64,000 bases of DNA from Pseudomonadales bacterium (GTDB lineage Bacteria; Pseudomonadota; Gammaproteobacteria; Pseudomonadales; JAHRWD01): contig JARGPR010000007.1 of NCBI GenBank assembly GCA_029210125.1, positions 41,008 to 105,007 of the forward strand, written 5' to 3'. Every line of letters starts with the position of its first letter. Position 1 is the stretch's first letter. Below, piece after piece: positions 40,175 through 49,834 of the stretch. A program made the translations under genes and the position numbers. The notes beneath the pieces are model-generated. The model was not told the DNA's origin. It saw nothing but the letters and a program-made list of their open reading frames with translations, and searched no databases.

Positions 40175-41029
40175 TCAGGACAGCATAAAATCGTTAATAA
40201 TATCAGCAACCGCAGGTGCTTGCTGCTCCATATGAAGATGATGTCCGCCGGGTAGTTGATGAATTTCGACACTCTGGAATTTCTGGTTAAGAGTATCGAG
40301 CCGTTCCGGTGTAGCTAATCTACCGCCCTCCGCAAGGATCATGCATACCGGTGCTTCGATCTGGGCAGTAAATTGATCAGATTGCTCAGGGGTTAGCATC
40401 ATCATCGATGGAACCGTCAGTAGTGGGTCTGTTCGCCAGGCAAACCCCGATTCGGTTTCCATCAAACCACGCTTCAACAATAATATCGCTGCTTCTTCGC
40501 TGATGGCACCAACCGCACGTTTCCGGGCCTCGAGCGCTTGCTCATAGGTCAAGTAGTTTGGGGTACGTTTATCGGCTCTACGAGTCCACGCTTTGGTTGC
40601 TTTGGCGAGTTGTTTTATTGAACCCTCAGGGGTCGTTGAAACCGGCGCTCCACCATCAAGCAATACCAGTTTGTTGACCCGCTCACCAAAACAGGCGGAG
40701 AACAGGCTAGCGATCCCCGCCCCACGGGAGTGCCCTATCATGGCAAATTGATCCCAACCAAGCTGATCAACAAGCATCAGCAAGAGCGGTAAATCATCCC
40801 AGATATTAATAGGCCGATCAGGTGGCCTGTGGGATGAAAGGCCATGACCCGGCATATCTATGGCTAGTAAATGAATATTGCTAAGGTGTTTTGCTAAAGG
40901 CTCAAAACTTGCGCAGTTATCAAGCCAGCCATGCATCGCTAAAACCGGTTTGCCGGTGGGGTTGCCGTACATTTGTCCGGCAATCACCATACCATCGAGT
41001 TCAAACTTGCATTCCTGACCCTGATCCAC
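40175..41029 (-). CDS. Alpha/beta-fold hydrolase
   Basis: This 284-residue cytoplasmic hydrolase has the oxyanion motif HGWLDN (33-38), the nucleophile elbow GHSRGAG with S101, a cap domain region (about 130-200) and a terminal GGHHLHMEQ with the catalytic His. The start is a GTG at 41029. It resembles general esterase/serine hydrolase-like proteins in gammaproteobacteria; the substrate is unknown. The stop lies 54 bases before the rraA start. Confidence 0.85.
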   Translation of the reverse strand: MDQGQECKFELDGMVIAGQMYGNPTGKPVLAMHGWLDNCASFEPLAKHLSNIHLLAIDMPGHGLSSHRPPDRPINIWDDLPLLLMLVDQLGWDQFAMIGHSRGAGIASLFSACFGERVNKLVLLDGGAPVSTTPEGSIKQLAKATKAWTRRADKRTPNYLTYEQALEARKRAVGAISEEAAILLLKRGLMETESGFAWRTDPLLTVPSMMMLTPEQSDQFTAQIEAPVCMILAEGGRLATPERLDTLNQKFQSVEIHQLPGGHHLHMEQQAPAVADIINDFMLS

Positions 41030-41205
41030 GGTGACTCAACCCCAATCGAAAACGCTAGTTTATCGAATGTTGTCAGTGAAGGGCCAGGTTAAACCAAGAT
41101 GTTATCGCGATACATGACCTGTTACATTAGGTGGTTTAGTAGGGAAAGTAGTTTCCGCAGATCATGATCAACAGGAAAACTGATTAAAATCATGAGGTTG
41201 AATAA

Positions 41206-42333
41206 TTATGATAAACAGATCTCAACAATAGAAATATCATCTTCCTGTTGAGCGTTCTGAGTGAAATCATGTACCGCATCCGCTATGTATTCCAATGGAT
41301 CATGACCAAATCGAACTGCACCATTGTTAGAAATACACTCTAGCAATCGAGGCTCACCAAACATTTCACCATTCTCATTAGTGGCTTCTAGAACACCATC
41401 TGTATACATAAATAGCCGATCACCCTCTACGATATCAACGGTATCGACCTCAGAGCGGAAGCTTTTTTCAGGCAAAATAGATAGAGCAAGATGCGGGGAC
41501 TTTATACTCTGACGAACAGCTCCCTTGGCATCGACTAGCTGTATGTCGTGACTTCCCCCAGCCCAGCATTTGAAATACTCACCCGATGCGTCAATTTGTA
41601 CTATCGCACCGCACATAAACATCGAGGGAGGTAGTACCTGTTTAAGTGTACGGTTTAGTTCAGTCACAATAAAATCAAGGGGCAAGCCTTTCGCCGTCAT
41701 TGCATAAAACACCCTTGACGCAGGAAGGCCACCTATTGCCGCAGATAAGCCATGCCCGGTGAAATCACCCAGCAATACATAGGTATCCCCAGTGGGGCCA
41801 AGAGCCGTCATTAAGATATCACCATTAAACAGTGACATCGGTGACAGGTGATAGCGGATGCGGTCAGTGGAGACAAAGTTGCGGCTGAATGCATTGTTAA
41901 ACATATGCGCAACAATTTCCTGTTCTTTCTCGGTTTGAGCCTGGTACTCGGCGTAACCGTCATGATGGGTCTTAATGCGGTTATGAACACTGATTTTTGC
42001 GTTTAATACCTCGCTATTAAACGGCCTACTGAGGTAGTCATCTCCATATTGAAGGCATTTCACCAAAGTAGCTTCATCTAGAACACTACTTAAAAACATG
42101 ATTGGCAGATAAGAGCCATCGGTGTGGTTTTGTTTGATTTGTTCGGCGAGACTAAAACAATCCATGTCGGGAAGTAATACGTCCAGCAAGACAAACTCAA
42201 AGGCTTGCTCAGCAAGAATGCGCAGCGCTTCATTGCCATCGGAGGCAGATACGTAGCTGTGACCCTTGTTGTCGAGAATTTCCTCAACAAGCTGGCGTTG
42301 AATTCGATCGTTATCAACTACTAAAATATGCAT
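41206..42333 (-). CDS. Response regulator with PP2C-type (SpoIIE) phosphatase output
   Basis: The 375 residues start at MHILVVDNDR; the receiver begins there, so I trim the 12 in-frame codons upstream. The receiver (1-120) has phospho-acceptor D51 in FVLLDVLLPD. After a helical linker comes a SpoIIE/RsbU-type phosphatase: LLGDFTGHGLSAAIGG, MYTDGVLEATNE and QEDDISIVEI, with the metal-binding Asp residues present. Such RssB/HsbR-like proteins dephosphorylate a STAS-domain anti-anti-sigma factor. No STAS or kinase partner is adjacent, so the target is elsewhere. It is probably monocistronic. Confidence 0.9.
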   Translation of the reverse strand: MHILVVDNDRIQRQLVEEILDNKGHSYVSASDGNEALRILAEQAFEFVLLDVLLPDMDCFSLAEQIKQNHTDGSYLPIMFLSSVLDEATLVKCLQYGDDYLSRPFNSEVLNAKISVHNRIKTHHDGYAEYQAQTEKEQEIVAHMFNNAFSRNFVSTDRIRYHLSPMSLFNGDILMTALGPTGDTYVLLGDFTGHGLSAAIGGLPASRVFYAMTAKGLPLDFIVTELNRTLKQVLPPSMFMCGAIVQIDASGEYFKCWAGGSHDIQLVDAKGAVRQSIKSPHLALSILPEKSFRSEVDTVDIVEGDRLFMYTDGVLEATNENGEMFGEPRLLECISNNGAVRFGHDPLEYIADAVHDFTQNAQQEDDISIVEICLS

Positions 42334-42610
42334 AAATTGAAGAACTCCATTCCATCCCCTAAATATCACAGACCTGAGCTAACAGTATAAGACGAAAATA
42401 AATAACCGCCGGCCGTGTATATAATTATTCGTTATTATTATTTGCGATAGGCTAATTATTGGTTTTAAGAAAGCGTAATTTCTGATAGTTTAGCGGGCTT
42501 TCCAAGACACATTAATTCTAAATACATTGGCTCCCAACTCATAAGGAAGATCGGAGCCGGTTGATGGTAGTTCAGTCCCCCACCTCTTAATTATTAGAAA
42601 CGCAAAGAAT

Positions 42611-44263
42611 ATGTACCAATACAATGAATTTGACCGACAGCTGGTTAAAGAGCGAGTTGATCAGTTTCGAGATCAAACCCAGCGTTTTCTCGACGGCGAA
42701 CTGTCGGAAAGTGAATTCCTGCCCCTCAGACTCCAAAATGGGCTTTACATCCAACGAATGGCACCGTTACTGCGGGTCGCTGTTCCTTACGGGGCATTAA
42801 GTTCGACTCAGCTACGGAAATTAGCTGATATCTCGCGTAAATATGACAAAGGCTACGGCCATATCAGTACTCGACAGAATTTCCAATTTAACTGGCCAGC
42901 GCTGGCAGATGTTCCAGAGATCCTAAATGAGCTAGCTGATGTAGAGATGCATGCAATCCAAACCAGCGGCAGCTGCGTCCGTAGCATCACCGCTGATCCA
43001 TTTTCTGGTGTGACCCCCGATGAAATCGAAGATGCACGGCCCTACGCTGAAATACTTCGACAGTGGTCAACACTGCATCCCGAATTTGCATACCTACCTC
43101 GCAAGTTCAAAATAGCGGTTTGTGGCTCTGAAAGCGATCGTACCGCGGTTCATTTTCACGATATTGGCATCGTGATGACAAAAGACGAAAACGGCGAAAC
43201 GGGTTTTGAAATCCTGGTGGGTGGTGGCCTTGGTCGCACACCGGTAATCGGCACATCGATTCGCAAATTCCTACCCAAACAGCACCTACTTACTTACGTC
43301 GAAGCGATTCTTCGAATCTACAATCAGCTAGGCCGCCGCGACAACAAATATAAAGCTCGAATCAAAATCCTTGTGCGCGCACTAGGAGCCGAAAAGTTCA
43401 CCGAGATGGTCGAACAAGAATGGCAACACCTTAAAGACACCCCTTCCACCCTCACGGAAGCAGAGATCAGCAGGGTATCAGCCTTCTTCAAACCACCCGA
43501 ATACAATCTTAATGCAGATACCTCAAAATCTATCCAACTAAATGAAAATAAAGAGTTTTCAAGATGGTATAGCAACAATACTCGACGCCATCGACAACCA
43601 GGCTATCGTAGCGTTGTTATCTCTCTCAAGGGCACAGGCACCCCACCTGGAGATATTTCAGATTATCAGATGGAGCTACTTGCGGATCTAGCGGAGCAGT
43701 TTAGTTTCAGCGAGCTTCGAACAAGCCGTGAACAAAATTTAGTTCTCCCTGATGTTGAAGAATCTCAATTATTTGAGGTTTGGCAAGCCCTAAAAAGCAA
43801 TGGTCTGGCCACCGCAAATATCGGCACTATAAATGATATTACATGCTGCCCTGGTGGCGACTACTGCTCGCTGGCAAACGCAAAATCGATCCCAATTGCC
43901 GAGGATATTCAACGAATATTTGAAAGCCCTGAAACACTTGATGAGCTCGGCGAGATCGATCTAAAAGTTTCTGGCTGCATGAACGCCTGTGGACATCATC
44001 ACATCGGCCATATCGGTATTCTCGGCGTTGATAAAAAAGGTAAAGAGTTCTATCAGGTCTCACTCGGTGGCGGTGTTGGGGAAAGCGCCGCGATAGCTAA
44101 AATTTTAGGACCTTCGTTTTCACAATCTGAGGTCGCGGGAGTGATCAAACAGATCACAGATCTATACCTTGAGCTCAGAACTCCAGAAGAACGTTTCATT
44201 GATACGCTTGATCGAACCGGAATTGAACCCTTTAAGGAGAAAATATATGCCAAAACTCATTAA
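42611..44263 (+). CDS. cysI: Sulfite reductase hemoprotein (nitrite/sulfite reductase family)
   Basis: This 550-residue siroheme/[4Fe-4S] enzyme reduces sulfite to sulfide in assimilation. Seen: two ferredoxin-like half domains, GHISTRQNFQFNWP, and cluster ligands C413-x5-C419 (CCPGGDYCS) and C456-x3-C460 (GCMNACGHHH). The pairing with the downstream DUF934 gene is the Pseudomonas-type arrangement. A nitrite-reducing role is not excluded by sequence, but no nitrate genes are nearby. The downstream gene overlaps by 17 bases. Confidence 0.9.
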   Translation: MYQYNEFDRQLVKERVDQFRDQTQRFLDGELSESEFLPLRLQNGLYIQRMAPLLRVAVPYGALSSTQLRKLADISRKYDKGYGHISTRQNFQFNWPALADVPEILNELADVEMHAIQTSGSCVRSITADPFSGVTPDEIEDARPYAEILRQWSTLHPEFAYLPRKFKIAVCGSESDRTAVHFHDIGIVMTKDENGETGFEILVGGGLGRTPVIGTSIRKFLPKQHLLTYVEAILRIYNQLGRRDNKYKARIKILVRALGAEKFTEMVEQEWQHLKDTPSTLTEAEISRVSAFFKPPEYNLNADTSKSIQLNENKEFSRWYSNNTRRHRQPGYRSVVISLKGTGTPPGDISDYQMELLADLAEQFSFSELRTSREQNLVLPDVEESQLFEVWQALKSNGLATANIGTINDITCCPGGDYCSLANAKSIPIAEDIQRIFESPETLDELGEIDLKVSGCMNACGHHHIGHIGILGVDKKGKEFYQVSLGGGVGESAAIAKILGPSFSQSEVAGVIKQITDLYLELRTPEERFIDTLDRTGIEPFKEKIYAKTH

Positions 44264-44741
44264 AGAAAATCAAGTTACCGAGGATGATTGGCTATTGGTT
44301 TCTGCCGATGAAGCGAACAACCCACTACCGGAAGGCAAACTGATCGTTCCTCTGGAATTATGGAACGAACGACAATCCGTCTTGTTGGCAAGGGATCATG
44401 AGTTAGGTGTATGGCTGGATAGTAACCAGGCACCCGAATTAATCGGCGACCGATTAAGCGAGCTAGCACTAGTTGCCATTAACTTTCCCGCCTTTACCGA
44501 TGGGCGTGGGTATTCCTATGCACAGGTATTGCGGGGTAGATTAAACTTTGCAGGAGAACTACGAGCTTTTGGTGATGTTGGCAAAGATCAGATGTTTTTC
44601 ATGAAACGTTGTGGTTTTGATAGTTATCTGCTGCCCGATGAAAAAGATCCTATTGCCGCACTGCAAGCGTTATCATCTTTTTCTGATACCTATCAATCAG
44701 CTCAGGATCAGCCTATCCCAGCGTTTCGTCGTAATGGGTGA
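44247..44741 (+). CDS. DUF934 family protein, sulfite reductase-associated
   Basis: This 164-residue soluble protein is of the DUF934 family. Seen: LPEGKLIVPLELW, then FTDGRGYSYAQVLRGRLNFAGELRAFGDVG, the most conserved block. The start at 44247 has AAGGAG 8 bases upstream and lies inside the end of cysI; the open frame extends further back but only as a shadow of cysI. It co-occurs with cysI in gammaproteobacteria and is often named as a probable partner in sulfite reduction; the biochemical role is unproven. No flavin or Fe-S motif is visible. Confidence 0.88.
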   Translation: MPKLIKENQVTEDDWLLVSADEANNPLPEGKLIVPLELWNERQSVLLARDHELGVWLDSNQAPELIGDRLSELALVAINFPAFTDGRGYSYAQVLRGRLNFAGELRAFGDVGKDQMFFMKRCGFDSYLLPDEKDPIAALQALSSFSDTYQSAQDQPIPAFRRNG

Positions 44742-44762
44742 TTAACCTGATATAGAATTCTA

Positions 44763-44806
44763 GAACAACAAAAAAGGAGGGCTTATGCCCTCCTTTTTTG
44801 TTGTTC
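44763..44806. terminator. Bidirectional intrinsic terminator between DUF934 gene and folD
   Basis: A perfect 20-bp inverted repeat (arms 44763-44782 and 44787-44806, TTAT loop) includes A6 and T6 runs flanking a GC-rich core. It begins 22 bases after the DUF934 stop and lies 80 bases from the folD stop, so it can serve both convergent transcripts. Confidence 0.92.
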
Positions 44807-44886
44807 TCTAAACGAGCTTTACCCTTCGTTCAATGACCATGCATCTGTTCATGCCATATACAAAATGTACTCTACAGCTGCAGCTA

Positions 44887-45744
44887 CTACGACTTGCTTA
44901 GACCATGCTTTCTTTCAGCTGCATCAACCGTCTGATATATCAGGGTATTGATGGTCATTGGACCCACACCGCCAGGTACAGGCGTATAAGCTGAAGACCG
45001 ACCTTTCGCCGCCTCTAAATCGATATCTCCAATTTTCCCAGGGTGATAGCCGGCATCTACGACTACGGCCCCCAGTTTAATCCAATCTGCTTTGATGAAT
45101 TCAGGCATTCCAACTGCGCCGACGATAATGTCAGCTTGCTGGATCAACGAGATCAGATCAACGGTCTTAGAGTGGCAGATAGTTACGGTTGCATTGGCAT
45201 TTAATAGCATCATAGCCATAGGCTTACCCAAAATAGGGCTTCTGCCTACCACAACCGCATGTTTACCCGACAGTGGGATCTCGTGATGCTCAAGTAATCG
45301 CATGATGCCTGCTGGGGTTGCGGAGCCATAAGCCTTTTCGCCCAGCGACATACGCCCAAATCCCAGACTAGTGACTCCATCGACATCCTTTTCAATGTCT
45401 ATAGTATCGAAGCAAACACGTTCATCTATTTGAGCTGGAACCGGATGCTGAAGCAAAATACCGTGAATATCTGGATTCTGATTAAGTTTTTCAATCTCCG
45501 CTACAAGTTCTTCAGTAGTGGTTTGCTCAGGCAACGTGACCTGAAGTGACTCCATGCCCACCCTCCTACAGGCATTACCTTTCATACGCACGTAGGTTGC
45601 AGATGACGGATCATTTCCGACTAAAATAGTGGCTAAAATTGGAGTCCGCTGGTCTGTTTTTGACTTTAACCGTTCAACCCTCAGTGAGAGGGCTTCCTCA
45701 GTGCTTTGAGCCAATGATGTGCCGTCAAGTATCAATGCTGTCAT
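44887..45744 (-). CDS. folD: Bifunctional methylenetetrahydrofolate dehydrogenase/cyclohydrolase FolD
   Basis: FolD interconverts 5,10-methylene-, methenyl- and 10-formyl-THF. I start at the ATG at 45744 (285 residues, [14 protein letters not shown]), which matches the family N-terminus; the 21 codons upstream are non-homologous. Seen: [18 protein letters not shown] with the catalytic-site Tyr and Lys, GILLQHPVP, and the Rossmann [16 protein letters not shown]. It is monocistronic. It feeds one-carbon units used by MetH encoded at 17 kb. Confidence 0.96.
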   Translation of the reverse strand: MTALILDGTSLAQSTEEALSLRVERLKSKTDQRTPILATILVGNDPSSATYVRMKGNACRRVGMESLQVTLPEQTTTEELVAEIEKLNQNPDIHGILLQHPVPAQIDERVCFDTIDIEKDVDGVTSLGFGRMSLGEKAYGSATPAGIMRLLEHHEIPLSGKHAVVVGRSPILGKPMAMMLLNANATVTICHSKTVDLISLIQQADIIVGAVGMPEFIKADWIKLGAVVVDAGYHPGKIGDIDLEAAKGRSSAYTPVPGGVGPMTINTLIYQTVDAAERKHGLSKS

Positions 45745-45976
45745 AAGTTTCCGAATAGTAGGTGGGTGGGGTAACGGAGTTGAAGGGTCGAAATGAGTTA
45801 TCACCAATTTGATCTATACTTACTCGCTAGGTATTGGAGAAGTTGCTTCATTTTCTCAGAATACAGGGTAGAGATCAAAAGTCAGGCACTGAATACTCAC
45901 GGACTACACAATAGCGATTATTGATTAGTCGACATGCAGCGCTCCTTTTAAAACAGAAATAGCAGGGAATATTACC

Positions 45977-47662
45977 TTGGACAAATGTATACAGGTCAAG
46001 CTAACGTCTTATCGTCTGGTCAGCCAGGAATTGCATAGAACTCTTGAGCAGTCAAAGGTGCACTTTGAGAGCTTCACCGAAGACGCCGAGAGCCATGGCC
46101 AACTGAACGCATTCACAGACCTTATAGAACAGATAAATGGCTGCCTTCGAATATTGCGCCTGCGCGGTGTGGATACGCTTGCTGGTGAAATTTTGCAGCT
46201 AGCGCTTGATTTCCACCGGGTTGCTGTTGACAGCCGTGAACAACGCTTTACCGTTATTAGTAGTGGCTTAATCGAACTAGAGCAATATCTTGAATATATT
46301 GATCGTACCGAATCGGAATTCCCTGCCCTGTTGCTAGAAACTATAAATCGGCTGCGGAAAGAAAATAGCAAAGAAGCGCTGCCAGAACACTATTTTTATA
46401 ACCAGAATCAAGAGTTTGTAGATACGGTCAGCGCTCAGCTACAAGCTCTCGTAGCTAGCCCAGATACCATCGTGCCTCCAGAGCGATTACGACGGTTACG
46501 GCAGATGTATCAGATTGGCCTAGCCGATTACATTCGTGAAACCAATACAAGTAGCAGCCTTTCAATGATGGCCCGATCGCTTAACCGCACAATTGACCAG
46601 GGTATCCCCAATAACTACGCGCTTATTTTCGGCTTCGCTGCAGCTGCGGTGAGTGCTGTCTCGGAGTCTAAAATCGAACCTACCAGAGAACGAAAACAGC
46701 TATTCGCGGCGATTGATAAGCAATTTCGAAATCTCGTTGATAACCCACAGCAAATGCCAAAAATTGAACACTGCGAGAATTTGATTCGTGGATTCAGCTA
46801 CGTATTCCTAGTTTCTGGCTGCACTGCTGCTGTTATTCGGTCACTGGTTGAAAAATTTTCAATCAAACCACTATTTTTTACCGACCAAGATATCAGGCGT
46901 GAAAGAGAGTTTCTAAGTAGTCCCGACGCATCCGCAAGTCGATCATTGATGCGTGCGGTTTCGACTGAATTAGCCGCCGTTAAAGATAATATTGAGCTTG
47001 CGTTTAAAACCAGCGAGCTACATGGAACAGTGGATTTCTCCAGTTTGATTGAGCCAATTAAAGAACTTAGTCATATTTTCGAGATGGCTGAAATGGCGGA
47101 GTCAGTCAAAATAATGCAGCAAATTCTTGTTCGAATTGAGGAATGGGACATCCAAAAATGTATATTGAGCGAGGATGAGTTTAGTGAAATTGCAGATCAG
47201 CTTACGCTTATCGAAAACCAAACATTTCAGATCAACAAATCAGTAACCTCAAGCCCGGGTACCGCTTCGGTTCAACTTGAAATTTTGCAGGAGGCACAAC
47301 AACATGTCGTGTCAGAAACAAAAGATGGTCTTGCACTTACCAAGCGTGGCATTGATTCATACCTCGATTCTGGCGGTGATGCCATGCACCTGCTGAATAT
47401 TACGGCCCTAATGGAGAGCGTTCGTGGTGGCACATTATTCCTGGGACTTAAGGAGGTTACTGAAATACTGAGAATATGTCAGGGTTACATTCAATCCAAT
47501 CTCATCGAAAGCCGAGACCCCATCCAGTCTGAAAGCCTTGAGACCCTTGCAGATGTGATCATTAGCGTTGAGTATTACCTGGAAAATATGGACTTAAATT
47601 TGAACAGTAACAAGAAAATATTGACCCTGGCAGAAGATGGCATAAAAGAGTTGGCTGCCTGA
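45977..47662 (+). CDS. fimL: FimL-like twitching motility/cAMP regulatory protein
   Basis: This 561-residue soluble protein is predicted largely alpha-helical, in repeated Hpt-like bundles related to the N-terminus of ChpA but without the phosphorylatable His motif. Length and its position directly before nudC match fimL of Pseudomonas aeruginosa, where FimL supports type IV pilus function and cAMP-Vfr signalling. The start is a TTG with AGGG upstream; no ATG exists near it. Identity rests on size, fold type and neighbourhood. I see no pil genes in the window. Confidence 0.72.
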   Translation: MDKCIQVKLTSYRLVSQELHRTLEQSKVHFESFTEDAESHGQLNAFTDLIEQINGCLRILRLRGVDTLAGEILQLALDFHRVAVDSREQRFTVISSGLIELEQYLEYIDRTESEFPALLLETINRLRKENSKEALPEHYFYNQNQEFVDTVSAQLQALVASPDTIVPPERLRRLRQMYQIGLADYIRETNTSSSLSMMARSLNRTIDQGIPNNYALIFGFAAAAVSAVSESKIEPTRERKQLFAAIDKQFRNLVDNPQQMPKIEHCENLIRGFSYVFLVSGCTAAVIRSLVEKFSIKPLFFTDQDIRREREFLSSPDASASRSLMRAVSTELAAVKDNIELAFKTSELHGTVDFSSLIEPIKELSHIFEMAEMAESVKIMQQILVRIEEWDIQKCILSEDEFSEIADQLTLIENQTFQINKSVTSSPGTASVQLEILQEAQQHVVSETKDGLALTKRGIDSYLDSGGDAMHLLNITALMESVRGGTLFLGLKEVTEILRICQGYIQSNLIESRDPIQSESLETLADVIISVEYYLENMDLNLNSNKKILTLAEDGIKELAA

Positions 47663-47755
47663 TTTTCTCTCAACCAGCTCGTTAGATACTTGACTAATTT
47701 ATCTCAGTTGTTCACTAATTCCTTTCCAAAGCCTGCAATAATCCAGAGCCGTCCA

Positions 47756-47784
47756 GATAAGGGTTTTACTTGAAAGCCCTTATC
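47756..47784. other. Inverted repeat between fimL and nudC
   Basis: GATAAGGG (47756-47763) pairs with CCCTTATC (47777-47784) and can extend to 12 pairs including one G-U. There is no T-tract. It lies about 95 bases after fimL and 110 before nudC. It could stabilise the fimL mRNA 3' end or form a weak terminator. Confidence 0.4.
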
Positions 47785-47896
47785 CCAATACAATAGAAAC
47801 CATTGTTTAGCTATAAGATGTTTTCAGGCTCCTGCCTGAACGTGCTTTTAGGCTTTCAGTCATAATCATAATTAATCCACATCAATACGGTGACCT

Positions 47897-48733
47897 ATGA
47901 ATTGGGAAACGGACAAGTTTATATTTGAGCCTGGCACAGTTGCGCCGGAAGACTGCAGCGATGGCCACCACATCATCATCAGCAATAGCCAAGTGGTATC
48001 ACCTAAAGAGAGTAAGGTTTGGCGCCCGCTTACCGATGATGAAATGAAATGGCTCGATATGGAGATATTGTCCAAACATTACCTCGGGCAGTACGATGAC
48101 AAACCCAGTTTCGTCTACGAAATCGCGGAGCAGAAAGAAGCACCAGGAGAACACGGTTTTATAGGTCTATACGGAATTCTAGGGCAAGTAGACCCGCACT
48201 TGTTTTCCGTTGCTGGCAGAGCAATACAGGTGCTGGAGTGGCACCGAAACCACCGTTTCTGCGGCCGTTGTGGCGCAGAAAACAAACAACATGAAGTGGA
48301 TCGCGCCAAAGTCTGCGAACGTTGTGGACTTATGGCTTATCCACGTTTGTCGCCATGTATTATTGTTCTCGTTACTCGAGGTGAAGAGCTTTTATTGGGC
48401 CACTCACCACAATTTCCAACCAATATGTACAGCACGCTTGCCGGCTTTATGGAGCCGGGTGAATCGGTAGAACAAACACTTCATCGTGAAATATGGGAAG
48501 AGGTGGGTATTGAAGTCACCAATGTGCGATATGCGCAGAGTCAGTCCTGGCCATTTCCAAACAACGTAATGTTAGGTTTTTATGCCGATTACAAAGCCGG
48601 TGAAATCACCCCAGACGGAATAGAGATTACCGATGCCAGATGGTTTCACTACAAGGATCTTCCCAACGTGCCCGGCAATTCAGCGATCTCCGGATGGTTG
48701 ATCAACAACTACATTAAGCAACTCAAAAATTAA
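47897..48733 (+). CDS. nudC: NAD(+) diphosphatase / NAD-RNA decapping enzyme NudC
   Basis: This 278-residue Nudix hydrolase cleaves NAD(H) and removes NAD caps from RNA. Seen: a zinc ribbon with C122, C125, C140 and C143; a Nudix box starting at G183 (GFMEPGESVEQTLHREIWEE); and the NudC-specific SQSWPFPNN following it. The N-terminal regulatory region is present. It is separated from sohB by 18 bases. Confidence 0.95.
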   Translation: MNWETDKFIFEPGTVAPEDCSDGHHIIISNSQVVSPKESKVWRPLTDDEMKWLDMEILSKHYLGQYDDKPSFVYEIAEQKEAPGEHGFIGLYGILGQVDPHLFSVAGRAIQVLEWHRNHRFCGRCGAENKQHEVDRAKVCERCGLMAYPRLSPCIIVLVTRGEELLLGHSPQFPTNMYSTLAGFMEPGESVEQTLHREIWEEVGIEVTNVRYAQSQSWPFPNNVMLGFYADYKAGEITPDGIEITDARWFHYKDLPNVPGNSAISGWLINNYIKQLKN

Positions 48734-48751
48734 CCCGCCAGGAGATCCTCT

Positions 48752-49798
48752 GTGGTCGAAATATTGATGCAATATGGCCTTTTTTTGGCTGAAACCGTCA
48801 CCGTTGTGATTGCCTTCGTAATCGTTCTTGCCGCAATTGCTGGTTTCAGTGCAAAGAATAAAAAGAGTGAATCAGGGCATATCGAAACAAAAAACCTCAA
48901 TGAAGAATACGATTCAATGAAGGAATCAATTCAGCATGAGGTTTTAACTAAACATCAGCTTAAAGGGACAGAGAAAAAGCGCAAAGCCGCCGAAAAGCAA
49001 AAAACCAAACAAGCAGATGACAGCTCCGTTGAACGGCGCAAACGCGCCTATGTTCTCAACTTCGATGGGGATATTAAAGCCAGCGCCGTTGAAGCGTTAC
49101 GGCGGGAAATCTCAGCGGTGTTATCCATTGCCGAGGCACAGGATGAAGTGATTCTGGTGCTCGAAAGCAGTGGCGGTATGGTACATGCCTATGGTCTTGC
49201 TGCATCGCAACTGGATCGAATCAAAAAAAGAGATATTTCACTCACAGTATGTGTCGATAAAGTAGCCGCCAGCGGTGGTTATATGATGGCGGTGCTGGGC
49301 AGCAAAATAGTTGCGGCACCCTTTGCGGTACTCGGCTCTATTGGGGTCGTTGCGCAGTTACCAAACTTCCATCGTTTACTACAAAAAAATGATATCGACG
49401 TTGAACTATTAACCGCCGGAGAATATAAGCGAACCCTCACTATGTTGGGCGAAAACACGGAAAAAGGTCGTGAAAAATTTATTGAAGACTTAGAAGATAC
49501 CCACAAACTATTTAAAGAGTTTGTCAGTGATAGCCGCCCTCAGCTGGATATTTCAGCGGTCGCTACAGGTGAAGTTTGGTACGGCAAACAAGCAATGGGG
49601 AATCAGTTGATAGATGATCTAATGACCAGTGATGAATACATCATGAATAGCTGTGAAACCGCAGATGTATTTGAAGTGAAATACGCGGAGAAAAAAACAG
49701 TTGCCGATAAGCTAGGGATATCGATCCAAAGTGTCGTCGATAAGGCACTATTGGCCTGGCAAAATTACTCGGTGAAAGATCGCTTTTCACACAAATAA
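48752..49798 (+). CDS. sohB: Inner-membrane S49-family peptidase SohB
   Basis: This 348-residue protease has an N-terminal membrane helix (about 6-27), a Lys-rich cytoplasm-proximal linker (KKRKAAEKQKTKQA), a SohB N-terminal domain, then the S49 catalytic region. S174 in VAASGGYMMAV is the nucleophile and K226 (GEYKRTL) the general base. The start is GTG with AGGAG about 8 bases upstream. Substrates of SohB are poorly defined. Confidence 0.93.
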   Translation: MVEILMQYGLFLAETVTVVIAFVIVLAAIAGFSAKNKKSESGHIETKNLNEEYDSMKESIQHEVLTKHQLKGTEKKRKAAEKQKTKQADDSSVERRKRAYVLNFDGDIKASAVEALRREISAVLSIAEAQDEVILVLESSGGMVHAYGLAASQLDRIKKRDISLTVCVDKVAASGGYMMAVLGSKIVAAPFAVLGSIGVVAQLPNFHRLLQKNDIDVELLTAGEYKRTLTMLGENTEKGREKFIEDLEDTHKLFKEFVSDSRPQLDISAVATGEVWYGKQAMGNQLIDDLMTSDEYIMNSCETADVFEVKYAEKKTVADKLGISIQSVVDKALLAWQNYSVKDRFSHK

Positions 49799-49834
49799 TC
49801 GATTGCTACATAGCAAATACATAGGCAGCCTTTA

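Noticed and set aside
44169..44246. Upstream extension of the DUF934 frame inside cysI
   Set aside because: Shadow of cysI; the ATG at 44247 has a clear AAGGAG at correct spacing.
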